This document shows positions 48,901-60,900 of a stretch of 64,000 bases of DNA, piece by piece. The position numbers were made by a program, and so were the translations under genes. This DNA comes from Hymenolepis diminuta. Taxonomy: Eukaryota; Platyhelminthes; Cestoda; Cyclophyllidea; Hymenolepididae. The stretch is from assembly GCA_900708905.1 (NCBI GenBank), contig CAADRB010000003.1, forward strand, positions 855,146-919,145, read 5' to 3'. Within the stretch, counting starts at the first letter, position 1. Each line of letters opens with the position of its first letter. A model generated the notes under the pieces. The model had not been told where the DNA came from, made no database searches, and saw only the letters and a list, made by a program, of their open reading frames with translations.

Positions 48901-51900
48901 ATGTGTCTACTCGTGATGATCTTTACCTTCTTTGTCAACCACAAAGAAAAGAGTTTGATCCTCGAGTCAAAAGCCGCACTAAGTAGCTAACTAAACGCTT
49001 TAGTTCTAGCAGTGACCCGTTCAAAGTGGCTACCTTACTGGCAATCTCCTAAATTTGTTTCTTTGTTAAAGAAAAGATAGCTTGACTCCTCCTTGGGGTT
49101 GATTTTATTAATTTGTTCGCTGTATTGTCAACCTAACAGAGAATGGCTAGTAGTTGTCTTAGGTACGCTTCCCGTTTACACTTCACTAAAATAATTCTTT
49201 TTGATATTCCTTCTCAAATGATCACCGAATCTATTTTTATTCAGGCTTCGGTTATGGATGTATAAAAGTGTCCGAAATTTGATATCTTTCCCTCTCCCTT
49301 TCTTATACAAATTATATCCCTTTCTGACCTTGCGAAAAATAACATTAAAATTAATCTTATATCGCTTCAAATGCTTCTTATTGTTTAGGCCTGTCGTGGA
49401 ACCCTTTTGGACTCTGGGACGACTGTATCGACAGATAGTTCTTCCGGAACCAGTGATTCGGGGACTCTTGGAAGTCTGCGTCGAATTCCTATCGAAGCGG
49501 ATCTTCTAATAGCATACGCTGTTCAACCTGGTATGTGTGTTTCTTTTCATTTAACAGCAATTTAAATTTCACTTTCAGTTTAGTAACTTGTTCTGACTAC
49601 CTGGAAAAGATCCAGAGAACACATTTAAGTATATTGTGTCGATTAGAACCTATTATTATAGGCAAATTAGACGCATTTGAGGAAAGTGGGAGGTCTAGTC
49701 GCTGTGTCTCAAAAGAAGCTTAACATGTGGCCGGACAGTTTGGCTCATAATTATTGCTCACTTCGATAGTTGATAATGAATACAATTTTTCATTGTGACA
49801 AAACGGGCAAACCAAAATAACGGTTTTGTAGGGAATTACAATTGAAAGATTCGTTCGTTCAGTGTTGATCGACTGAGAGTTTAGGTGTATTGAGGGATTT
49901 GTCATTTCCCTCTTGATAACTTTTCCGATAGCGCTCAAGCAGCCAAAAGTTAGTTGATTTTTTACCTAACAGGTAGTTGATTTTTAAGTGTAATTGTTAT
50001 TTGTTACTTTAACCTACCTTTTCTTTGTAATGCGTATATGTTGGTTTATTCATATAAGGCCGGTATTATTGTTGTTTACCATGGCAATGCAGAAAAACTT
50101 TGCAAGCTTTAATCAGAGGAAGGCATTTGAGTAAGGGAAACAGCAAATAAGTTAACTGGGAAGGGGTCGAAAAGAAGTCGGTATTGAGTAAAGGGTATTA
50201 AAAGTCGAACTTGACGTAATTTTCGGATGCGTTGAGTTTTCCCATTTCTCATAAGGGATACAATTCGCTGTGTACTGTTGTAAAAGCAAATGTAGTGGTC
50301 TGACCCCCAGATTCACGGACAAGATTGCCTTCACGATATCCAGAGCTTGTTGATTAGATGAATAAATGTCGTGGCTGGTCATATCACCTCGATTTATTCG
50401 TATTTTCCTATAGTCAAATCATTTAAACACACCAGGGCTCACTTAAAATCGTTCTTAATTTTATTGTCAAAATGGATCTATTTGATCACTTTTACCCATC
50501 CGGGGCGTTGCATTCAAAAATGTTGTTTATATTTTCGAAATTTCTTAAAATTGATCCAAGAACATGTGGACAATTTACTTAGATTAGGCTCAAGTAAAAA
50601 ATCGGTAAGTTATAGATAATATATTAAAGTTATTTTTTTTCCTACATGTTTTTGCCACTAAAGTGCATTATGTTTGTCTTGATAATTTGTTATTATTGTT
50701 TTGTGATGTGGTGAAGACGTCATCCTTAGGGGCTTGTAGATGAAGATCACCACTAATTAGCAGACTTTTTGAGAAGCACGTTCAACTGATTCTGGAGAAT
50801 GCTAAATCTTTCCCAACCATCAGAGTATTATTAATAATGCTGAAAGTAGTTCTCTGACTTGAGTTGATAAAAAAAGGAAAGTCATGCCTAAATCCAAAAC
50901 CACTACAGTTCCCTCCCAAGAAGGTGGCATTAAAGCTACATGCCCGCTTATCGAATTGTTATAATGTGTCTGGATTATTTGATCAGTGTATTAGGCGGGC
51001 AGTTCTTTCGACCATTGTGTTCAGAGGAATAGGTACCTTTGAAGAGACTCGCGTTTGTACTAATGCCAGCGTTAAGAATGACATTCGGATATGTGTCGTT
51101 TAAATAATTCCCGCCCTTTATAAGACTGAAAACAGCCTTACTTTTACCTAATTTCTTGAGATGTTAACTTCACAAACNNNNNNNNNNNNNNNNNNNNNNN
51201 NNNNNNNNNNNNNNNNNNNNNNNNNNNNNNNNNNNNNNNNNNNNNNNNNNNNNNNNNNNNNNNNNNNNNNNNNNNNNNNNNNNNNNNNNNNNNNNNNNNN
51301 NNNNNNNNNNNNNNNNNNNNNNNNNNNNNNNNNNNNNNNNNNNNNNNNNNNNNNNNNNNNNNNNNNNNNNNNNNNNNNNNNNNNNNNNNNNNNNNNNNNN
51401 NNNNNNNNNNNNNNNNNNNNNNNNNNNNNNNNNNNNNNNNNNNNNNNNNNNNNNNNNNNNNNNNNNNNNNNNNNNNNNNNNNNNNNNNNNNNNNNNNNNN
51501 NNNNNNNNNNNNNNNNNNNNNNNNNNNNNNNNNNNNNNNNNNNNNNNNNNNNNNNNNNNNNNNNNNNNNNNNNNNNNNNNNNNNNNNNNNNNNNNNNNNN
51601 NNNNNNNNNNNNNNNNNNNNNNNNNNNNNNNNNNNNNNNNNNNNNNNNNNNNNNNNNNNNNNNNNNNNNNNNNNNNNNNNNNNNNNNNNNNNNNNNNNNN
51701 NNNNNNNNNNNNNNNNNNNNNNNNNNNNNNNNNNNNNNNNNNNNNNNNNNNNNNNNNNNNNNNNNNNNNNNNNNNNNNNNNNNNNNNNNNNNCCCCCCCC
51801 TCTCTTCCAACGTTTTCTGTAACATTTTAAATTTATTTTTACAATTGGTGGCTATGACATCAACCGCCGGTTCTAAACCTTCCAGACTAGGTAAAAGTAA

Positions 51901-54900
51901 ATATACAAAATTTGATCAGCTTAATTGATGTTTAGCTTGTCGATTCTCGATGGAATTCTTAATTACTCAGAGGATTAGAGACAATTTTCTGAATTTTTTA
52001 GATATAAGAATGTGCTCTTTTAGACAACTAATTAGGAAATGTATCACAGACTTGAGCTTAAGTTAAATTACTACGTTTTAAATTAGCCATTTTAATCTCC
52101 TTACATATTCCTAAGCGATTGTTTCGTCGCTCTAGGAGACTTTTAGAGGTTTTATTGATTGGAACAAATGAAACATTGTTTATTCTAGACAAATTCGTCC
52201 ACAAAAATAACCACTTTCAGTCCTCATCTCAAATTTTATGTTCATTTGCTGTCCTGTTTCGCTGTTTTCTGAAATGTAACTACGTTAGTTCTTTTGTATG
52301 GGCCGCAATTGAACCCAGAGTATCTATGAACATATTTGGACGAAGGATTCCTCACAAACATCTTAGTATCTTTGATTGGCGAATATCGATTAGCGATTTA
52401 TACTCGCCTACTTTGCAATAATTCATAATTCATCCGAAAAATTCCAACGACTGGTCGGTTACATGACTTGCGTACAAACGTTTGATTCTCACACTCTCAC
52501 TACTTTTTCTTTGTCTTATTTGTTAGTGTGCTCCTGCTCCTGCATCTTCACTTTCTCGAATTTCGTCATATTGGACAATTTTACTTAGTTTACTCTCAAC
52601 TCTTGGCTTGCTAATGGGAAAACAGTAGGTATCTGCCGTTAATTAATAGCTGTTAGTCTGAGTCCCAACAAGCCTTCTGAGCTTGTATTTAACTTGACCA
52701 AATCAATCAAGCAACACTTTAGCTACGATTAAGAACTGATCACTAATCGCTCTGAGAGAGGCCCGAAAATGGAATTGGATAGACGAAGTCTGATGAGAGA
52801 CTTGTGCCTGAGTGGTTGGTAAAAGTGGAGTTTTATCAGCTTGTCATTTTTTATCATAACTGAAAAATGGTAAGCACCGTAAAAGCAAAAGATATAGTTA
52901 ACGGAGACTTATAGAAAACGAATATCCAAAGTTATACAAAGGATGATTCTCTATTGGGTTACCGCGACAATCACAGAGAAACAGAAACAGAAAAAAGAGA
53001 AAGTGATGAAGTGTAGCTACTTGTGTTCTACTTTATTTCGACTGGATGTGTGTTGTGATGGTTGGCCAAAGAGAGGTCATTCAAATTTCCCGCTAATTTT
53101 AATAACAAATTACATAAAGATCGATTATGAGCAGGACATGATGTGACACCATTGCGTAAGTTGACCAATTAGAGGCTAGTGACAACATTAACATCGAGTG
53201 ATTCTGAGGTCATCTCCATTGATGTTAAAGTTAAATATGGTTCAAAGAAAGGGTAACCTGGGTCAGAAGTTAAATTTGAAATCGGTAATGAAGGGTTTCG
53301 TCAGGATTTAATTAAAGCTGAAATTAATAAATCACCGTATTTAAGCGTTCTTTGTCTACAATCTCAAAGTGTAATTTTTTAGAAATTGTTCGGCGTTCAA
53401 TTCATATTTTTTTGTTGATGAGCAACAAAAATAAACATTTTTTACTTGGTGTGTTTGAAATCTATAACCGTGTTTATATTTCGCACTATTTCTTTGAATT
53501 CCAATTTGTGTTTAAACCTGCTAGCCAATGTGTATGATTTAAAGTCAGCCATTCGGGAAAGTGACTACGTTTTTTGATTACTTAACTGTCTAATAGGCCT
53601 CCGTAGACATGATAGGTTGAAAGAAACATTGTAGATGCATATATTTGTATGATTCTTACTATAACTCACAACAGTGCAAAAAATTACCATTTTACATTTC
53701 TGGAAAGCAACCGAAATGGGGAAAGTAAATTTCAATAAGAGAAAAAGAAGAGAGGATCGAGAAGAAAGCGTCAAACGAGTTACTTCAATTGATAATTAGA
53801 TTCAGATTGTAGAATATTCACTTAATTGGCAGTCCATTGCCTTTCATTTCAAAATTCAAATTTCATAATTCGTCCTTTTCTTCGATATTCAGTACTTACT
53901 TCTTTTTTTCGCAAAAGGCTGTGCCAGTTATGAACCGTTTCTTGGTATTTTTGACTAGTAGAGAAATATCTTGTCGTCTGCTTCAGCACTTCGCTGAAAT
54001 AAGTGACTTGAATACACTGAATAATCTATAATAATTCTCATGGCATATCGGTAGTTCTGGTTCAAGAGGTATTCAGGGCTCGTTAGTATCTACGCTATTA
54101 GATGGCAAAATTTAGTAAGTGCAGATCTCAGCTCATGCACCTCTTTAAAATGGAAGTAGCACAACTTTCAATCTTTTAACCTTGAACTACTCTCAGACTA
54201 GTTGGAATTCATTTGCGAAGTACGGAAATGAGACTGTGATGAATGCACACTTTTGATTTTGATATTTATCAAAATCTGTGCTTTACCTTAACGAAACGCT
54301 CCCAAATACTTAATCTATGAAGGCCTAAAGGATAAAATGGCGCAATCGCAATTTGAGTTATCTAAAAATCGTTGTAATACAAAAAGTTATACATCTCCAG
54401 TTTAAATTGTACCTTTAAATTAGGACCTTCTAATTCCATGACTTAATATGATTATATTTGATGCCTTTGATCAACCTAACTGGACTTAAGCAATGTCGGT
54501 GTCTGCCATGATGAGTCGATTGTATAGGAGGGGTGTAAAGTTCTGTCTCACAATGTCATAACATAAAGACTCCTACTACTAGGTTGATTTATGGCGTATA
54601 TCATTCTATTTATACTGAAAGATACTAATTAACACAACTTTAATGGCAAACGAGTTTTCTCCGCTCACGATTGCAAATATTTTATGGTTGAGCATTCATT
54701 GTTCTTGTCATTGTTAATTTTATTGACTTTGGCTGTGTAAACGAGAAGTAGATGTTGACAGTAAGAAAATTCGAACAAAACGATGTTTTTTTTTTCAAAT
54801 ACTCAAAATATTTAGGGAGAGTAGAATATAATTCTAATTTATTGACGAAAGTAAATTTGATTAAATTTTTTATTTAATCCCCGAATTTCGATTTCATTGG

Positions 54901-57900
54901 GCAGATAGGAAGCAGCAAAAGTAACAAATCTAATTTACGACCTTTAGTCATGGGGAAACATCCAGAAGGGAGTATGTCCATAGTTTAAGAGGGAATTGTA
55001 GATTAGGTAATAGAAGTGGGAATCGGAGGATCAGAAGAATTCCACCTCATCTGAGTTCCATAATTATCGCGTCAATTACCGCTCCAAGTTGAAGTTCTTT
55101 CAGGCTTAAAATTACTTTTCCACATCTCGCTCTACTTAGGCAAATCTGGGTGACAAGTTTTCATATGATTTCGTAACTGTTTCCATCTCACATAATTCTT
55201 GTAGCACCCTCCTATTGGACAAAGAAGTCAACCTGTTGGCAGACTGTCTTTGGATATGTGCTGATCGATTCTCAAGTACCTTCTCATCTCACTTTTATTT
55301 GCGAAGAGTTGATGACACCGGGAATCTACACACATAATTTCTCTTTTACGCACACCTTGCAGTTGCGGTTGATGGTCAATAATGCGAGGATTATGATTCT
55401 TTGTAGAATTTATCCTCCTAATTTCGCCTTCTTTCTCGCCGAATGTCTGTTTGCATCCGGTTGACATTGTCCTAACCAATTCTTTGTATGTGCAGGTTTA
55501 GAAGTACCTACCTTTGGTATGTGGAATTTCAATAATTCTTTGCTAGTCTATCGTCCTTCCTGTGAAGACCTGCCCATAGATTTAATCTCCTTCTTTGTAG
55601 TTTTGCGGTAAGGTTTCTCAGGGACTTTTTCTGTTAGAACTTTGACACTTATTTGTCTTTAGGTGTACAATCCTAACACTGCTCTGAACAACTGCTTATT
55701 TATTGTCATCTACCTTAGTATAGGTAAACCGCACAGAAGGACGGCTTCGACAAACATTTCCAATATCTTTGCTCGACCTTTAAATGATAATACTTTCACT
55801 ATCTGTCTCTTGGCATTTATGATATTTAGTTTTATGGCATCATCGGCTAGATCGTTATCATTAACTGGAGAGCTTACTTGATGGTTGTTTATTTAGAGTG
55901 ATAATTGATTAAAATCTGAACTGATCTGCATCTAAAATTTTGTTGCATGCCATTCCCATCGCATATTTGCCAAGGATGATTTTAAGCCTTTGAAGGTGCT
56001 GTTCACCTTGTCCAGTCGATTGAGCGATGTGGCATAGGTCATCCGCATATTCAAGATGTTCCAACGATCATTCAATTCCTGAAGAACTCAATAATCTGAC
56101 TTTCAAATCCCTTCAGGTTACATATACTTCATTTAATACTAACTAAAACACTATATTGAAGAAAAGCGGATCCGCGTCTAACCCCCCTCTCCATGATGAA
56201 TCTTTCATTTCGTAATCTTAATGCATGTGACTATATTCCACGGCCGCTTAAGTTCGCACAATCTTGACAGTATTGCACAAGTTGGAGGTGAATTAAAGAC
56301 TTTCCTTAAATTAATAAAGATGAGAACTGTTTTCCACCTACGTTCGATGACCTCTTGTATTACTGTTGTTACAGCAAAGATCGCCTGTTCCATAGATCTT
56401 TCAGCACAAAATCCATGTTGGGTACTTGATAAGCGTCTCCATATATGTCTCCACAGACCACTGATGCAAAGCATTTCCTTTTATCGTTTCAAAGAGGAAA
56501 ATACTTCTATAGTTAGCAGGGTCTGTTCTAATTCCTATGCCTTTGTAAATACTGATTACTTCAGTATCCATCCAGGATCGAGGTATTGAATAAGTGCCCT
56601 GTCAGCAGTCACCAAAGTATCCTAGTATAATTCTATCAATCGAAGACCCACTCTACTCCGGCAGATCAGTGCGTAGTCCATTCAGTCCTGGACTTGTAGA
56701 AGATTTCAATCGCCATTTAGCTGGTTGAAGAATTTTAACAGTTAAATATCCATTATTTATTTCAAAAGAAAGTTTTCAGAATTTGAATTATTCGGGTTTG
56801 TGTCTAGCAAACAACAACAACAAACTTGTTACGTTTAGGAGTTATCCAAGTTTGACTTTTAGCTTGTGATATTCATCTCAGTAAGTCACAGGCTCTCCCG
56901 AGCTCGTCTGTAGCTATCATTTATGGAAGTTTTCCGATTTAAGCCCCCAAGTAATTCTTTTTTTGCTTTTAAGGTAGACAGCATAGAATTCAGGAGATTT
57001 GCCATATAGCCACCGTTTTCGTAATTTTATTTATTTCCGTAGTTCAACATTCAAAAGATGTTTAATCTTTTCATACCACAGCTTAAATTTTCTATTCTTT
57101 GTACTGTCCTTGACAGGTTTGAGTACTTGCTTTCGCAATGGCATTCAAAATATCACTATTACTGCATTATGTTCTCGGATATTTCTTTATCAAGGAGTTT
57201 CTGATATTTGCCTTTATGTTTTGAGATGAGATCGAACCCCTTTTGATTCTCCCAGATTCTCAACCGTTTTTTTCTACTTGCGTCTTTTCGTTGCAATATC
57301 ATCTTCAAGCCAGAGAATGGCTATACCTTGACAATGCTCAGAGTTTGCATCAGCTTCTCTGGATGCTCTTAAGTCAAGAAATATTACGTTACTTTTTTCT
57401 TGTAGCAAAGTAGGAATCTAGGATAGCACCTCGACCAGTTCTTGAATGGTACTAAATATGTCGTCTTTTATTAGTCTTCCGAAAAAGGGATAAATCAACA
57501 CATAGTTGATGAAACCTTGATATGGGTAGTCGATTTTCTGTAGTCTCCACAGAGCCTGTGGAGATTGTGCCTGTGTGAAGCGTTCCACTATATTTACACA
57601 ACTATTGTGAACGTCAGGGTTGAAGCGACGATTAAAATCACCCATGTTGACTAAACTATTACATTTTGGCTTGAAGTCTCTCATCATCATATCAGGTCGT
57701 CTATAAAAAGTTTCACTGTGAATTGGGATGAGTAGTCAGTTGGCACATAACAGCCGGTACTACTCAGGGAATTACTACGAACTTTAATTATGATTGTAGC
57801 CAATTTGTTTGGAAAAGGTTTAGATCCATGAATATTGAGTTGCAAGTCATTAATGATAAAGGCAATACCACCAATCCGGATTGAGTTGATCATTTGTTCA

Positions 57901-60900
57901 GAATTATACATAGCAAAGCCTGGAACAATTACAATCCCTGATATTCCAGCTGTTTTCGTTTCAATCAGAACTGCCAGATAAAATTTTTGGTCAGGAAGTT
58001 GATCTGTAGTATTCAGTATCTGGATCTGATATCTAGATTCCTGGTCTGAAGAGCGCTTGATCGTATCATGTGCGAATTCGCAGTTTATTTGGTCTATCCC
58101 AACGGTATCCATGTGTTCAGAGTTAGCCGCCCAGTAAGTTAGGCTGGGCAGTTGGTTATGCCATTCTCAGAACGGGTGAAAGTCATCGTTCATCTCCGGT
58201 TATACCTCTTCAACAAAAATTCTCAGCACTCGGCTACTAAGTAGCTGGATTACAGGCACATCCCACTGCGCCTGGTCAAAGTAAATATACAACTTGCTAT
58301 ACCTCCTAATAATGTGATTTCGTACTATTATAATTATTACCCATAGTAAAGCAAACAAATTTTACAATATTTTGCAATGTTGGAAAGCTTTTGTGGTAAA
58401 TCGAGAATCAAGGCCATACTAAATCTGGGCTCTGAAATTGACAGATTATTTGGATTTTAATTTCCTTCATAATGTTGTTAAATTATTGCTTATCATTGCT
58501 AAATTGAAATCCCGGGTGGCATGTTTTCAAATGATTTTGTAACCAACTCCTTTTCACATAGCTTCTGTAGTATCCATCCACTGGACAAGAAAATTTGTAG
58601 GATGTCTGTGTTTCGGTGATCGCCTGTTCGCCAGTGGCTTCTCATCTCACACACATTTCCAAAGAGTCGATAACATCGAGCGTCCATGCAGACTATTTCC
58701 CTTTTTCTCACATTATTCGTGGTCGGCGTTCTAGTAAGGCGTAGACAGATTTCTTTTAATGATCCTGCGTCTAACCGCTCCTTCTTTCTCACCGAGCACT
58801 TTCTTCACATCTGCATTTAGCTGCCTTGGCCAGATCTTTGTATAAGAAACTTTAAATTTCTCCAATAATTGGGAGTTCAATAAAAGTCTCTCGATTGTAT
58901 CATCTTTTTTGGCCTATGCTTATATAATTGTGTAACTGAGCAAATTTTTCTGTCAGCACTTCAACGCTCATTTGTTTTCTCCTATACAGGCCCAGTACCA
59001 TCCGCGGGCCTGTGTTCTGAACAGCTTTTATTTTGTTATCATCCACTTTGAAGTAGACAATAGTCGAAAAACCGTGAAGAAGAACAGGCTGGACGAATTT
59101 TTCATGCAGTTTCGATCTTACGACCGGCCTGAGCATCGGTGGCTGTCTTTTGGCCTTCGTGATATTAGGTCTCATGGCATCAACAGCTAAATCTTTATCA
59201 TTCACAGGAGAACCGAGATATGTAAAGGGACTCAATTTTCAGTTTGTTCTTTTCGATTCTTCTAGTGTCGGGTTTGTATTTTTAGGCAGTTCCGTAATGC
59301 TTACGTTTACATCAGTTTGTACTGGCCCATATCTAAATAGTTCAACATAATTTTTAGCCAAAAAGCTAGGATTAATGGCAAATTTATTTCATTTCCAATT
59401 AGACCATGTTCGAGAGGTTCGGGAACTTTTCGGTGTAAATTATCAGTTCTTCTGCGTTCATTGATAATCGGCAATTTCGGAAATTTTACAAACTTTTCTT
59501 CTAACATAGCCCTTGTGCATTCAATATAAGCGAGTTCTCTTTACTTCTTCACCTTTTTTAGTCGGCATGTGATTCAGGAGGTTAGTAAGTTTACCACTTT
59601 TTTCGGTGCTCTTTTCTCCAGCAATTTAGTACACCAAGTTACTTTAGCCATTTCATACCATGACTTCATTTTTCCAACCCCAGAACCTTGTTCCTGATAT
59701 ACCTCATAAGCAGTCTTTGAACAACATTTATCATGTCATTATTATTCCAAATCATTGTCTTCCAGGATCTCATTTTCATTTGGTAGTGGTGTTTATGCTT
59801 TGGTAAGAGGTCAATTCCCTCTTTCTGATGCCAACTTCTTGTCTGATTTATATGTCTATCTCACTTTCTCAGTGTAGCTTCAATCCGAAGATTTTATTCA
59901 ACCAAGCTTCCCTAGATGCTCGTATATCGAGAAATGGAACTCTAATTTTCCTTGAAGCAAGTTAGATATCAAGGGCAGCACTTTGGCCTGTTCTTGGATG
60001 GTACCATGTGCATAGTCTTTTATTATGTTTTGGGGAAAAAAATTTACAGCACAAAGATTGTTCTTTCCACAAAAGCTTAACAGACACATTCTATTTTCCG
60101 TCGTCTCCACCGAATCCGTAAAGCGGCCTACTACATTCCAATGATTTACACGGCCATCCTTACAGTTGCAATCTCCCATAATAATGATATTTTTGCACTT
60201 ATGATTCGTGTCTCTTAATGAAGTATCTAACTGTCTATAAAATGATTCTCTAAAAGGTTGGTGGAACAATCTGTTGGCGCTTAACAGCCAATAATATCGA
60301 GGGATATATTGCCAAGGTTAATTATAAAATAGGTTTGAATTCTTGAAGTTGAAGTCCAGAATTTATTGCCGAGAAATACGACATCACTGATTGATATGGA
60401 GTTGTTTTTACATCCAGAATTATAACTAGTAAATGCGGAGATATTTCAGCTATTTTTGTTTCTGCTAGTATTTCTAGGTGGACTTTTCGAGCAGCCAGCT
60501 GTTGCATAATAGATAAGAGTTTCAGTTTACTATGACAAGACCTGACTTTCCGGAATCCAACCTTTAGAAATTGGCCATTCGAATCTCGACAAGGGCGCTA
60601 GAGTTCTGAATTAATTTTTTTAACCTTTGCTCGAGTTCCTACGTCCATATTGTTTACAGCTCACTGACCAGAACATTGTTTTAAGTGGTCGGTCCCATCC
60701 ATCGAATTATTAGGTTTGTCAGATAGGCAGAGTCCAAGTGAGTACTGATCAGTACAGACAGGTACTGGTAGTGTTTTATATAATATTTTTGGGATTAAAG
60801 TATTGTAGTTAAGTTGCTTTACTTTAATAGTAATCTTGATTAACTCGCATTTCGATTATACTCTTTTTTTTGTTGGATAGCTCATAAAGCGCTTTTTTTC

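Noticed and set aside
51148..51928. Long open frames across 51148-51928
   Set aside because: They consist almost wholly of the N gap and carry no information.
58221..58277. Human Alu contamination
   Set aside because: The similarity is confined to about 55 bases with several mismatches and lies within continuous LINE-flanking sequence of local character; an SRP RNA origin is simpler. Not fully excluded.
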